Below are positions 34,359 to 44,367 of a stretch of 64,000 nt of DNA, one piece after another; within the stretch, counting starts at the first letter, position 1; each line of letters starts with the position of its first letter. Below the pieces are notes generated by a model, which was not told where the DNA came from, made no database searches, and saw only the letters and a list, made by a program, of their open reading frames with translations. The DNA is from Hydrotalea sp. (GTDB lineage: Bacteria; Bacteroidota; Bacteroidia; Chitinophagales; Chitinophagaceae). A program made the translations under genes and the position numbers. The DNA is taken from assembly GCA_027364735.1 (NCBI GenBank), contig DAHXOT010000033.1:1-64000 (forward strand). The letters are read 5' to 3'.

Positions 34359-36215
34359 ATGTGTGGTATTGTAGGTGTATTACAACAGCAGCAACCTGAA
34401 AGTCAATCAGCATTTATTAATTGGGCTTTAGAAGCCATGCATCATCGAGGTCCGGATTCTAATGGCAATTGGCATGATGCTGTATTTCATACAGGTTTTG
34501 TACGATTATCAATAAGAGATTTATCACACCATGGTAATCAGCCCATGCATTCTCAATGCGGCAGGTATGTTATTGTATTTAATGGAGAAATTTATAATTC
34601 GGATAATTTTAAAGCTGCAATTATTAAAGATGGAATTCAATTTAAATCAACTTCCGATACAGAAGTATTATTAAATGCACTCATTAAGTGGCCACCCCAA
34701 GAGATATTGCCTAAATTAAATGGAATGTTTGCATTTGCTTTTTATGATAAACAGGAACAAAAGTTATTATTGGCAAGAGATAGATTAGGCATTAAGCCGT
34801 TATATTTAGGATGGAGTAGGGATGGCATTGTATTTAGCTCTCAATACGATCATATTATTAATCATCCTTATTGTAAAAGTAATTCTATTAATGCAGATGC
34901 CTTTTCACAATATATTAGTTTAGGTTATATCCCCGATAAAGCTGGTATCATTCAAAATACCATGTTATTTCCACATGGTTATTATGCAACGGTTTCTTTA
35001 AATGCAAGTATCAGTTTTCATGAATATTATGCGTATCCTGTTGCAGCAAATAAACACAATAGCAATAACTTAAGTGAAGTATTGCAACAAAGTGTAGAAC
35101 AGCAATTAGTAAGCGATGTGCCTTTGGGAACTTTTATGAGTGGAGGAATTGATAGTACATTGGTTACATCTTATGCAGTTAATAAAGTAAATAATATACA
35201 ATCATTTACAATTGGTGTTGAAAACAGTGAAATGGATGAAAGTGAAGCTGCACAAGGTTTCGCAAATATTTTTAAAACAAATCATCATTGTACTTTTATA
35301 AAGAACTCTGATGTGTTGAACATGATAGAGGAAAACTTTAAAGCTTATTCCGAACCTTTTGCCGATTATTCATCCTTACCAACTTTATTATTATCAAAAA
35401 TTGCAAAAGAAAAGGTAACTGTTGTTTTAAGTGGCGATGGGGGAGATGAGTTGTTTTGGGGGTATCCTAGAAATCAAAAAATTATTCAACATGCTCAGGC
35501 TTTTAAGGAAAGCATAGCTATTCGGAATGTACAATTCTTAAAAGAAAAACTATTGCAACCTTCGGAACGGCACTATTTTAAACGTCATTTGTTTACCGAT
35601 GATTATATTCATTATTATTATAAATCTATTTTTATTAACGGAGCCGAATTTTGGATGAATAGATTAATAAAAGAAACAAAAAAAGATCCCTATTTTTTAA
35701 ATAAAATAATTCCTGAAAGAAACGATTTGAATAATGTATCAATGCTGATGAATAAAATAAGAAAAGTTGAAGTTGATTTGCATTTACAAAGAATTTTACT
35801 GAAAGTAGATAGAGCAAGTATGATGCATAGTTTAGAAGTGCGAGTGCCTTTATTAGATAACGAGGTAATAGATTATAGTACTTTAGTTAATTATAAAGAT
35901 TGTATTGTAAATGCACATGGAAAATATAATTTGAAAAAAATATTGGCTGCTATTACTAATGACTCATTGGTATATCAACCTAAAAAAGGATTTACAGTTC
36001 CATTAGCATTATGGATGCGGCATGAATTATACAATGAAATAAGTAATACTATATTAACGATGCCTTTACATTGGCAGTTGTTTTTCAATAAAAAAACCTT
36101 GCAGCAAATGTTGATAAATCATCAGTCAGGCAAGCAAGATAACAGTTGGATTTTATGGGCAATTTATTCGTTAATAAAATGGGATAATATACATAGAAAT
36201 AAATTTAAAAATTAA
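34359..36215 (+). CDS. asnB: AsnB-like glutamine amidotransferase
   Basis: This 618-residue protein begins MCGIVGV, with Cys2 as the glutaminase nucleophile once Met is removed. The N-terminal Ntn domain includes MHHRGPDSNG and FNGEIYNS. The synthetase domain has the PP-loop FMSGGIDSTLV and LSGDGGDELFWGYPR. Such proteins make asparagine, but copies inside O-antigen clusters (WbpS-type) turn sugar carboxylates into amides. With a diacetamido-uronate set downstream, a uronamide-forming role is plausible. Its position in the block supports a glycan role over amino-acid synthesis. Confidence 0.87.
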   Translation: MCGIVGVLQQQQPESQSAFINWALEAMHHRGPDSNGNWHDAVFHTGFVRLSIRDLSHHGNQPMHSQCGRYVIVFNGEIYNSDNFKAAIIKDGIQFKSTSDTEVLLNALIKWPPQEILPKLNGMFAFAFYDKQEQKLLLARDRLGIKPLYLGWSRDGIVFSSQYDHIINHPYCKSNSINADAFSQYISLGYIPDKAGIIQNTMLFPHGYYATVSLNASISFHEYYAYPVAANKHNSNNLSEVLQQSVEQQLVSDVPLGTFMSGGIDSTLVTSYAVNKVNNIQSFTIGVENSEMDESEAAQGFANIFKTNHHCTFIKNSDVLNMIEENFKAYSEPFADYSSLPTLLLSKIAKEKVTVVLSGDGGDELFWGYPRNQKIIQHAQAFKESIAIRNVQFLKEKLLQPSERHYFKRHLFTDDYIHYYYKSIFINGAEFWMNRLIKETKKDPYFLNKIIPERNDLNNVSMLMNKIRKVEVDLHLQRILLKVDRASMMHSLEVRVPLLDNEVIDYSTLVNYKDCIVNAHGKYNLKKILAAITNDSLVYQPKKGFTVPLALWMRHELYNEISNTILTMPLHWQLFFNKKTLQQMLINHQSGKQDNSWILWAIYSLIKWDNIHRNKFKN

Positions 36216-36218
36216 GAA

Positions 36219-37400
36219 GTGAGAATTTGCATAGTAGTTGTTAGTTTCCCAAATGTTAGTGAAACATTTATACTTAATAAGGTGGCTGCATTAGCCAGCC
36301 ATGGGCATAATGTACAAGTAGTATGTGAAAAAAGAGAGAATGTAGGAGCATTTTATGAAGCATATTCAATTAAATCTTCACAAGTTACTGTTCACAATTT
36401 GCTATTACCCACATCCAAAGCATCGATAATTAAACAGTTACTTTTTCATCCTGCTTTATTTGTACAATCATTTTCATTATCAAGTAATGAATTTAAGAAA
36501 AGGTTTAAAAATAATTTCTACATTTCATTTTTCTCCAAGTTAAAACCCGATATTATACATTTTGAATTTTCAGGATTAGGCGTTTCTTTTCTTTCTATTA
36601 TCGATCATTTAAAATGTAAATCAGTAGTAAGTTGCAGAGGAACTGCCGAAAAATTAAAATTGCAATTTGATGAGAAACGAAAAGTAGGATTAAAAACTTT
36701 ATTTTCGAAAGTAGATTTAATTCATTGTGTATCTAACGACATGAAGCTAACGATACTACCTTATTGCACCAACAGCGAAAAAATATTTATCAATACTCCT
36801 GCAATTGATCCTAATTTTTTTCAACCGGCTATTCATAAAAAACAAAACACTAAACTTATTATTGTATCGGTTGGTCGCTTAACTTTTTTAAAAGGCTATA
36901 TTATTGGCTTTCTTGCTATGAAAGAATTAAAAGCAAAAGGAATTGAGTTTGAATGGAAAATTATTGGCGATGGTAGTGATATGGAGCATCTTTTATTTCA
37001 TAGGCAATACCTTAATTTAAAGGATGAAGTGTTTTTACTTGGAAAAAGAAATAAAGAAGAAATTAATGAAATTTTAGGTAGTGCAGATATTTTTATGCTT
37101 ACCAGTTTTTCTGAAGGAATACCTAATGTAGTATTAGAAGCAATGAGCAAAGAATTACCTGTTGTTTGTAGTAGGTGTGGAGGTATTGAAGAAGTAATTA
37201 CACAGGAAGAAGATGGATTTTTAGCTGATATTTACGATTATGAAAGCATAGCAAAATATATAATTATGCTTGCTAACAATGATTCGTTGAGAAAAAAAAT
37301 TGGTGTTAATGCAAGAAAAAAAATAATCGAAAAATTTACCCTTCAGCAGCAAACACAAATTTTTGAAAAACATTATCGAACAATTTTGCAAAACAAATAA
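36219..37400 (+). CDS. GT4-family glycosyltransferase
   Basis: This 393-residue protein starts at GTG 36219, three bases after the previous stop. VVSFPNVSETFILNKVAAL is the usual opening of colanic-acid-type GT4 enzymes. LIIVSVGRLTFLKGYIIGF and TSFSEGIPNVVLEAMSKELP carry the second-domain glycine loop and the E-x7-E motif. It is expected to add one sugar to the repeat unit or its lipid carrier. Confidence 0.9.
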   Translation: MRICIVVVSFPNVSETFILNKVAALASHGHNVQVVCEKRENVGAFYEAYSIKSSQVTVHNLLLPTSKASIIKQLLFHPALFVQSFSLSSNEFKKRFKNNFYISFFSKLKPDIIHFEFSGLGVSFLSIIDHLKCKSVVSCRGTAEKLKLQFDEKRKVGLKTLFSKVDLIHCVSNDMKLTILPYCTNSEKIFINTPAIDPNFFQPAIHKKQNTKLIIVSVGRLTFLKGYIIGFLAMKELKAKGIEFEWKIIGDGSDMEHLLFHRQYLNLKDEVFLLGKRNKEEINEILGSADIFMLTSFSEGIPNVVLEAMSKELPVVCSRCGGIEEVITQEEDGFLADIYDYESIAKYIIMLANNDSLRKKIGVNARKKIIEKFTLQQQTQIFEKHYRTILQNK

Positions 37401-37401
37401 A

Positions 37402-38754
37402 TTGATTTTTTCTTTTATAAAATATACACAGGCGGGATGGTATTTTAATTTAATTCCTTTAATAAAAAAAGATATTCCAACTTGCTATTATCATCCTTAT
37501 TTAATGCAGTTGCCACTCAAAGAGGAAATTGTGTTAGATATTAATTATCAAACTTCATCTGCTCAATATGCAGATGCCGGATATAGGTTATGGCATAAAG
37601 GAATTCTTTTGCATTGCGATGAACAAGTTATTACAGAAATACAAGCTTTGCCACGCCCTTCAGTACAAGATGAGTATAGGTTTATTGCCAAATATTGGGG
37701 AACAAAATGGATTATTCTTATTTTTTTAATTCGATTCTGTTGTTTTAAAAATCCTTTTAAAGAAGTAATCGGCTTTCTAAAAGCCTATGCAATTAAGAAA
37801 GTAAACTTATATGAGCAAATAAATAATTGGGATGATTATCATAGTTTTCATTCTAACTTAATTGATTCAAATCCTTTTGTATCTGTTATTATTCCTACTT
37901 TAAATAGATACCAATATTTAAAAGATGTATTAACTGATTTAGAAAATCAATCTTATCAAAATTTTGAGGTTATTATAATAGATCAGTCTGATAATTTTGA
38001 TTCCAATTTTTATACGCCTTTTAAATTAAACTTAAATATTGTTCATCAAAAAGAGAAACTATTGTGGACTGCCAGAAACTTTGCTGTTAAAGAAAGCAAG
38101 TCGCCTTATCTTTTATTTTTTGATGACGATTCAAGAGTGGAATCTGATTGGATAAAGCACCATTTGAAATGTTTAGATTTTTTTAATGCCGATATTTCCG
38201 CAGGTGTTTCTATTTCTGTTGTGGGCGGTAGAATTCCTAAAAATTATGATTTCTTTCGGTGGGCCGATCAGTTTGATAGTGGTAATGCAATGGTGAAAAG
38301 AAGTGTATTTGAAAAAATTGGATTATTCGATTTGCAATTTAATAAGCAAAGTATGGGTGATGGTGAATTTGGATTGCGTGCTTATTTAAATGGATGCATT
38401 TCAATTTCTAATCCATATTCCAAACGTGTGCATTTAAAAGTTAGCGCCGGCGGATTACGTGAAATTGGTCATTGGGATGGGTTTAGACCCAAAAAATTAT
38501 TTGCCCCAAAACCGGTACCCAGTGTTATTTATTTGTACAAAAAATATTTCTCTAAAAAATTATATCGCAGTGTAATATTGTCGGGTATTGCTTTGTCTAA
38601 TATTCCCTACAGAAAAAAAGGTAATACTATTGCGTTATTAGTAAGTATTTTTCTTGCAATTCCTAAATTGCCATTACTAATATTTCAATTTAGAAAATCA
38701 TTATCTATTGCTAATAAAATGTTGGAAGAAGGAGATAAAATTCAGTGGCTATAA
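37402..38754 (+). CDS. GT2-family glycosyltransferase with N-terminal extension
   Basis: I place the start at TTG 37402, one base after the previous stop, giving 450 residues; a longer frame from 37363 would overlap the upstream gene. About 155 residues of unknown structure precede the GT2 (GT-A) domain, which opens VSVIIPTLNRYQYLKDVL. FFDDDSRVESDW holds the DxD-like metal site and MGDGEFGLRAYLNG the ED-type acceptor motif. The tail has a hydrophobic segment that may dock at the membrane. Donor and acceptor are unknown. Confidence 0.82.
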   Translation: MIFSFIKYTQAGWYFNLIPLIKKDIPTCYYHPYLMQLPLKEEIVLDINYQTSSAQYADAGYRLWHKGILLHCDEQVITEIQALPRPSVQDEYRFIAKYWGTKWIILIFLIRFCCFKNPFKEVIGFLKAYAIKKVNLYEQINNWDDYHSFHSNLIDSNPFVSVIIPTLNRYQYLKDVLTDLENQSYQNFEVIIIDQSDNFDSNFYTPFKLNLNIVHQKEKLLWTARNFAVKESKSPYLLFFDDDSRVESDWIKHHLKCLDFFNADISAGVSISVVGGRIPKNYDFFRWADQFDSGNAMVKRSVFEKIGLFDLQFNKQSMGDGEFGLRAYLNGCISISNPYSKRVHLKVSAGGLREIGHWDGFRPKKLFAPKPVPSVIYLYKKYFSKKLYRSVILSGIALSNIPYRKKGNTIALLVSIFLAIPKLPLLIFQFRKSLSIANKMLEEGDKIQWL

Positions 38755-40082
38755 ATACCAATTTTATTCGGGCATCTACGTATAAGCCTAATCATCTTAT
38801 CTTAATTAAATATGCTATTGCAATAGCTGTAGGTTTGGTGATAGGAAAAAAAGTTGTTCCCGGAAATGTTATGAGTATAGTACAATTTGCGGGTATAGCA
38901 ATTTGTTTTTGGTATGGTATAAAAGAAAACTACAACAAGTTATTTAGTGTATTGCCCTATGTATGTTACAACGAGGCATATATGCGTGGGTTTATAAAAT
39001 CTTTTCCTTATTTAGCACTTCAGTACTTTTTTATTTTTTTGTTTGGCTATTTATTCTTTAAAAATATTTCTACCAAAAAAGCACATACAAATGCTTATTT
39101 GTTAATGTTGGTATATGGTATATTAGAATTTATCCAATCATTTTTTCCGGATGATCCAGATCTGTTACGCCCCATTATTGTAAATAGTATTGCATTAATT
39201 GTTATTATAGTTTGGGCATCATTCAATCAACTAACTCCCGTTATAATCCATAAAACGCTCACCAATATTAAAGTAGCGTCTATTTACTTAGCAAGTATTG
39301 TTTATGTAGCACATTTAGATGGTGGCATTACTTACAATACACAATCTAATTTTGGTTCAAGTAATGGATTAGCTCCGGTTCAATTAAGTGCATATTTGGG
39401 CTTAGGTTGTATTTTACTTTTATTTTCTTTTATGAATGCCGAAGAACGAAAATTTAGGTTATACAATATTGCATTATTTGCTTATTCGGTAACTGTAATG
39501 GTGTTAACTTTTTCTCGCGGTGGGTTATATTTTTTAGGCATTGTTTTATTGTTGTTTTTTTATTTTAATAGAGTGCAGTTAGGCAAATATGCTAAATTGC
39601 TTTTTTTAATACCTATAGGTTTGGGAATATTTAGTTATGTTCGAGATCAAACAGGTGGTGCAATTGTAAAAAGATACGAAAGGCAAGATGCCTCTAATAG
39701 AGGTGTTTTAGTACTTCAAGGATTTAGGCTTTTTTTCGAAGAGCCTTTACTGGGCGTTGGAACAGGCAATTATGCCACACAAGTTTTTTTGCGTAAATAT
39801 TACGACCGTGTATCTACTGCACATAACGAATTTGTTAGAGCTGCAGCCGAACATGGAATTTGGGGTTTACTTTGTTATTGGGGATTTTTTATTTGGATAT
39901 TTCGAGTCATCATTTTGCGAAATGGCCCTAATAAAGAGTATTCTCTATATTTTTTAACCTTGTTTTGCTTAATAATAATTCATAACGGACTTAAAATTTC
40001 TATTCAACCATTATTAATGATAATGGCTATTGCTAACCCAAATACCTTATTACATAAGAAAAAAGCCTATGCAAAAAGTTGA
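38745..40082 (+). CDS. O-antigen ligase/polymerase-like membrane protein
   Basis: This 445-residue integral membrane protein starts at GTG 38745, overlapping the previous gene by 10 bases, with about 11 hydrophobic segments. LTFSRGGLYFLGI and the large loop with EEPLLGVGTGNYATQVF and STAHNEFVRAAAEHGIWGL are characteristic of the Wzy_C/WaaL family. It would polymerise repeat units or ligate a finished glycan to its anchor in the periplasm. No Wzx flippase is found in the window, so a ligase working after ABC export is as likely as a polymerase. Confidence 0.87.
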   Translation: MAINTNFIRASTYKPNHLILIKYAIAIAVGLVIGKKVVPGNVMSIVQFAGIAICFWYGIKENYNKLFSVLPYVCYNEAYMRGFIKSFPYLALQYFFIFLFGYLFFKNISTKKAHTNAYLLMLVYGILEFIQSFFPDDPDLLRPIIVNSIALIVIIVWASFNQLTPVIIHKTLTNIKVASIYLASIVYVAHLDGGITYNTQSNFGSSNGLAPVQLSAYLGLGCILLLFSFMNAEERKFRLYNIALFAYSVTVMVLTFSRGGLYFLGIVLLLFFYFNRVQLGKYAKLLFLIPIGLGIFSYVRDQTGGAIVKRYERQDASNRGVLVLQGFRLFFEEPLLGVGTGNYATQVFLRKYYDRVSTAHNEFVRAAAEHGIWGLLCYWGFFIWIFRVIILRNGPNKEYSLYFLTLFCLIIIHNGLKISIQPLLMIMAIANPNTLLHKKKAYAKS

Positions 40083-40716
40083 GATAAGTTCTTTAAACGA
40101 TTTAAATCAGTTGGCAAGATGCCATATCGACTGCTTTCCCGATACATTGGCAAGTGTATTGGGTATGAACTATGTACGAAAAAGACTTGAATGGTTATTA
40201 GTAGATACTGATAGATTTATGTTACATATTAGAAACGAGCAAAACGAAATTGTTGGCTATTGTGCAGGCTCTATTTTATATAGAATAGGAGAAGGTAGTA
40301 GTAGTAATATGTTTCAATATGCTTTTAAAGAAGCAATTGTAGGTATTCTGCAAAAGCCATACTTAATATTTAATAAACAAGTTATTAAATTATATCCCTT
40401 CATCTTCAAAAATATTAAAAGAAAAATACGCCATTTAATTAGTAAACCAAAACCCATTTCGGCTATTACCCAAAAAAACAATATAGCAAAAGCAGGATTG
40501 GTTGTTATTGGAATTGAAAGTGCCTATAGAGGAACGGGAATGTTTATTCAATTAATGAATGAATTTGAAAAGCAAATGATTGAACGTAAACAACAGCATG
40601 TAAAACTTTCTGTTAAACAAAAAAATGGAAGAGCTATTGCCGCGTATGAAAAAATGGGATGGATAAAAATTGAAACACTTGGCGATACTTTTGTAATGAG
40701 TAAAAGTTTGTGGTAA
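40069..40716 (+). CDS. GNAT-family N-acetyltransferase
   Basis: This 215-residue protein uses ATG 40069, overlapping the ligase-like gene by 14 bases. GLVVIGIESAYRGTGMFIQL contains the acetyl-CoA pyrophosphate loop (YRGTGM), followed by NGRAIAAYEKMGW, the usual GNAT end. In a glycan locus it may N-acetylate a 4-amino sugar, the PglD/LegH step that otherwise lacks a gene here, or O-acetylate a residue. Confidence 0.82.
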   Translation: MQKVEISSLNDLNQLARCHIDCFPDTLASVLGMNYVRKRLEWLLVDTDRFMLHIRNEQNEIVGYCAGSILYRIGEGSSSNMFQYAFKEAIVGILQKPYLIFNKQVIKLYPFIFKNIKRKIRHLISKPKPISAITQKNNIAKAGLVVIGIESAYRGTGMFIQLMNEFEKQMIERKQQHVKLSVKQKNGRAIAAYEKMGWIKIETLGDTFVMSKSLW

Positions 40717-41744
40717 CCAATAATAAAATATTAATTGTAGGATTATTTCTTTCCGAGAAAAACAAACATAAAATATATCGAACAGCTGCTGATCAGTTGG
40801 CAGAGTTGTTATCAAAAAATAATTATTCCATTATTAAAGTATCCTATCACATAGGAAAAATTAAACGGTTTGCCGATACTTTAATAACCATATTTCTAAA
40901 AAGGAAAGAATATCAAATTGCAATTGTTCCTTTATACGGAGGAACTGCCAGTTTATTTTGGGCTCAATCGGCCATCATGCTATTAAAATTACTCAATAAA
41001 AAAATAATCTTAATTATTCATGGTGGCTCAATACCTCAGCGTATGGAGCATCAAGCTAATCGTTATTTACGTGTAATTGATAAAGCAGATGTGGTAGTTT
41101 GTCCTTCTAATTTTATTGTTCAAACTTTAGAAAAATACCAGCATAAAGCAGTGTTGATAGAAAATGTGCTTAATGTAAATGAGTATACCTTTCAGAATAA
41201 AAATAAATTTCTTCCAAACTTATTTTGGATGCGAACATTTGAAGATGTGTATCATCCAATAATGGCAGTAAACGTATTGCATCAGTTGAAGAAAAATTAC
41301 CCTACTGCAAAAATGATTATGGCAGGCCATGATAGAGGATTATTACCCGCCGTTAAACAATTAGCTACAGAATTAAACGTTATTGATAGTATAGTATTTC
41401 CCGGGTACATTACTAATGAAGAAAAAAATAAAATTGCCCAAGAATATGATATACATATTTGTACCAATAAAATTGATAATGCACCGGTAAGTATGATTGA
41501 AATGATGTGTTTGGGTTTGCCGATTGTTAGCGTTAATTCGGGTGGAATTCCTTTTTTGGTAACAGATAATTTTAATGCTCTTTTAGTGAATGTGGACGAT
41601 GTTGCATCAATGGTTGAGAAGATTTCGTTGATAATTGACAATCCTGAAATTGGAAAAAAATTAGTGCAAAATGGTATAGCAACTTCCTCTCAATATGACG
41701 AATCGGTTATCATAAAAAAATGGAACTTTTTATTGCGTAATTGA
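40710..41744 (+). CDS. GT4-family glycosyltransferase
   Basis: This 344-residue protein starts at GTG 40710, overlapping the GNAT gene by 7 bases. The acceptor domain is short. The donor half has MIMAGHDRGLLPAVKQLATE, SIVFPGYITNEEKNKIAQEY and APVSMIEMMCLGLPIVSVN with the E-x7-type motif. This is a GT4-like transferase on the small side for its family. The acceptor is unknown. Confidence 0.85.
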   Translation: MVTNNKILIVGLFLSEKNKHKIYRTAADQLAELLSKNNYSIIKVSYHIGKIKRFADTLITIFLKRKEYQIAIVPLYGGTASLFWAQSAIMLLKLLNKKIILIIHGGSIPQRMEHQANRYLRVIDKADVVVCPSNFIVQTLEKYQHKAVLIENVLNVNEYTFQNKNKFLPNLFWMRTFEDVYHPIMAVNVLHQLKKNYPTAKMIMAGHDRGLLPAVKQLATELNVIDSIVFPGYITNEEKNKIAQEYDIHICTNKIDNAPVSMIEMMCLGLPIVSVNSGGIPFLVTDNFNALLVNVDDVASMVEKISLIIDNPEIGKKLVQNGIATSSQYDESVIIKKWNFLLRN

Positions 41745-41754
41745 ATCTATTTCT

Positions 41755-42768
41755 ATGAACAAAATAAAATTTGCAATTGTAGGTTGTGGTAGAATTGCAC
41801 AAAGACATGCAGAACATATAAACAGTTTTGGAAAGTTAGTTGCTGTATGCGATATAGCATTTGAAAAAGCCATTGCTTTAAGCGAAAAATACGAGGCAGT
41901 TGCGTATAAATTAATTGATGAAATGTTGCAGGTTGAAAAAGAAATTCAAGTTGTAGCAATTTGTACGCCTAATGGGTTACATGCACAACATGCCATTAAA
42001 GCATTAAAAGCAGGCTATCATGTATTGGTAGAAAAACCTATGGCATTAACGGTATATGATTGTGGAGAAATGATTAAAGCTGCCGAAAAAGCCAATAGGC
42101 GTTTATTTGCTATTAAACAAAATAGGTTTAATCCGCCGGTGGCTGCAGTTAAGGAAGCTATTGATAAAGGTATTTTAGGAAAAATTTATAGCGTTCAATT
42201 AAGTTGCTTTTGGAATAGAAATAAAGATTATTATGAAAATTCTTGGAAAGGAACTAAAGAGTTGGATGGTGGAACTTTATTTACGCAGTTTAGTCATTTT
42301 GTTGATTTATTGTATTGGTTAATTGGCGATATTAAGCGAGCTTTTGCATTAACAGCCAATTTTGCTCACGAAGGTATTATTGAGTTTGAGGATACAGGTG
42401 CAGTTGCCATTGAATTTTATAATGGTGCAATTGGTACAATTAATTATACAGTGAATAGCTATAAAAAAAATATGGAAGGATCCATTACAATATTTGCTGA
42501 AAAAGGTACTGTAAAAATTGGTGGTCAATATTTGAATGAATTAGAATACCAATCTATTGAAGGATTTGAATTTAAAGATTTACCCGAGGGTAAAGGCCCC
42601 AATAATTATGGTACTTATGTTGGCTCTATGAGTAATCACGATAAAATTTATCAAAATGTTATTGATGTATTACAGAAAGATGAATCAATTTCTACGAATT
42701 CTTTTGAAGCATTAAAAACAGTAGAAATTATTGATAAAATATATCAATCAGCTAAACACGTACAATAA
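41755..42768 (+). CDS. WbpB/WlbA-like nucleotide-sugar 3-dehydrogenase
   Basis: This 337-residue Gfo/Idh protein opens FAIVGCGRIAQRHAEHIN, carries VLVEKPMALTVYDCGEM and ends in the usual substrate domain (GGTLFTQFSHFVDLLYWLIG). Acetyltransferase and aminotransferase genes follow directly. This is the WbpB-WbpD-WbpE order that converts UDP-GlcNAcA to UDP-2,3-diacetamido-glucuronate in Pseudomonas and Bordetella. It would oxidise carbon 3. The preceding 6-dehydrogenase (WbpA) is not in the window. Confidence 0.87.
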   Translation: MNKIKFAIVGCGRIAQRHAEHINSFGKLVAVCDIAFEKAIALSEKYEAVAYKLIDEMLQVEKEIQVVAICTPNGLHAQHAIKALKAGYHVLVEKPMALTVYDCGEMIKAAEKANRRLFAIKQNRFNPPVAAVKEAIDKGILGKIYSVQLSCFWNRNKDYYENSWKGTKELDGGTLFTQFSHFVDLLYWLIGDIKRAFALTANFAHEGIIEFEDTGAVAIEFYNGAIGTINYTVNSYKKNMEGSITIFAEKGTVKIGGQYLNELEYQSIEGFEFKDLPEGKGPNNYGTYVGSMSNHDKIYQNVIDVLQKDESISTNSFEALKTVEIIDKIYQSAKHVQ

Positions 42769-42770
42769 CA

Positions 42771-43235
42771 ATGCAACCAAAAATATTTCAATCGGCTATT
42801 CGCAATGTTGTATTTGGAGAAAATGTAAAAGTAGTAGAACCTTGTAATTTGTATGAGTGTACAATTGGTAACAATACTTTTATTGGACCATTTGTTGAAA
42901 TTCAAAAAGGCGTAGTAGTAGGCAATAATTGTAAAATTCAATCGCATAGTTTTATTTGCGAATTAGTTACCATTGGTAATAACTGTTTTATTGGTCATGG
43001 TGTAATGTTTATTAACGATTTATTTGAAAATGGTGCTCCTGCCGGAGGCGATGCAACATTATGGCACGCAACTACCATTGGTAATAATGTTTCCATTGGA
43101 AGTAATGCAACCATTCTTCCTGTATCTATTTGCGATAAAGTGGTAATTGGTGCAGGTGCAGTTGTTACAAAAAATATTGTTCAGTCGGGCGTTTATGTTG
43201 GTAACCCTGCAAAACTTATCAGAGTAATAGAATAA
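42771..43235 (+). CDS. WbpD/WlbB-like left-handed helix acetyltransferase
   Basis: This 154-residue protein is made of hexapeptide repeats (GNNTFIGPFVEIQKGVVVGN, TIGNNVSIGSNATILP), and DATLWHATTIGNN contains a His suitable for catalysis. It should transfer acetyl from acetyl-CoA to the 3-amino group made by the aminotransferase next door. It starts 2 bases after the dehydrogenase gene. Confidence 0.9.
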   Translation: MQPKIFQSAIRNVVFGENVKVVEPCNLYECTIGNNTFIGPFVEIQKGVVVGNNCKIQSHSFICELVTIGNNCFIGHGVMFINDLFENGAPAGGDATLWHATTIGNNVSIGSNATILPVSICDKVVIGAGAVVTKNIVQSGVYVGNPAKLIRVIE

Positions 43236-43260
43236 TCTTCTTAATTCCATAAATTATTGT

Positions 43261-44367
43261 ATGCATATTCCTTTTGTTGATTTAAAAATTCAGTATCAGT
43301 CAATTAAAAACCAAATTGATAATGCTATTGAACAGGTAATAACAGAAACTGCATTTATTGGGGGTAAATATGTACAACAATTTGAAAAAGCATTTGCCGA
43401 CTTTTATGGCTCAAAACACTGTATTAGTTGTGCCAATGGAACAGATTCGTTATATATTATAATGAAAATGTTAGGGATTGGAATAGGAGATGAAGTGATA
43501 ACTGTTGCCAATAGCTGGATTAGTAGTAGTGAAACCATTTCTCAAACAGGTGCTACTCCTGTTTTTGTTGATATTCATCCAAATTATTATTCAATAGATG
43601 AAACCTTAATTGAGTCTAAAATTACTTCTAAAACAAAAGCCATTATTCCGGTTCACTTGCAAGGTCAAATGTGTAATATGGCTGCTATTGCGGCATTGTG
43701 TGAAAAATATCATTTGTTGCTTATAGAAGATTGTGCTCAAGCTCATTTAAGTGAATACAACAATGTGCGGGCAGGATTAACAGGTATTGCAGCATCTTTT
43801 AGTTTTTATCCGGGGAAAAATTTAGGAGCTTATGGCGATGCAGGCTGTATTATTACTAACGATGATGCATTGGCTACAAAATGTAAAATGTTTGCTCGCC
43901 ACGGTGCTTTAATAAAACATCAGCATGTTATGGAGGGAATTAATTCTCGAATGGATGGAATGCAAGCCGCTATTTTATTGGCAAAATTACCCTTCATGCA
44001 AAAATGGACTGAGCAACGAATTGCTAATGCAGCCTATTATCAAAAAATATTGAATGAGGTGGATGAAATTATTTTGCCAATGGTTCGTCCCAATACCAAG
44101 CATACGTATCATTTATATGTTATTCTGGCTAAACAAAGAAATGAATTGGCTAAATTTTTACATGAAAAAGGAATAGAAACTACCATACATTATCCTACAC
44201 CTTTGCCACTGATGGAAGCGTATCAATATTTGCATTACTCAGAAAAAGATATTCCTGTTTCGGCAAAATATAAAGATGAAATTCTTTCATTACCCATGTT
44301 TCCTGAATTAACCGAATTACAGATGAATTATATAGCCGAAACGATAAAAGCATTCTACACAAAATGA
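43261..44367 (+). CDS. WbpE/WlbC-like DegT aminotransferase
   Basis: This 368-residue PLP enzyme of the DegT/DnrJ/EryC1 family has FVDLKIQYQSIKNQIDNAIE at the start, IEDCAQAHLSEYN with the PLP Asp and SFYPGKNLGAYGDAG with the Schiff-base Lys. In this gene order it would aminate the 3-keto sugar from the dehydrogenase. It ends overlapping the next glycosyltransferase gene by 4 bases. Confidence 0.9.
   Translation: MHIPFVDLKIQYQSIKNQIDNAIEQVITETAFIGGKYVQQFEKAFADFYGSKHCISCANGTDSLYIIMKMLGIGIGDEVITVANSWISSSETISQTGATPVFVDIHPNYYSIDETLIESKITSKTKAIIPVHLQGQMCNMAAIAALCEKYHLLLIEDCAQAHLSEYNNVRAGLTGIAASFSFYPGKNLGAYGDAGCIITNDDALATKCKMFARHGALIKHQHVMEGINSRMDGMQAAILLAKLPFMQKWTEQRIANAAYYQKILNEVDEIILPMVRPNTKHTYHLYVILAKQRNELAKFLHEKGIETTIHYPTPLPLMEAYQYLHYSEKDIPVSAKYKDEILSLPMFPELTELQMNYIAETIKAFYTK

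Noticed and set aside
41297-41641. Minus-strand open frame of 114 codons
   Set aside because: It is antisense to a well-supported GT4 gene in a tight operon, and its composition is that expected from the complement of GT codons.
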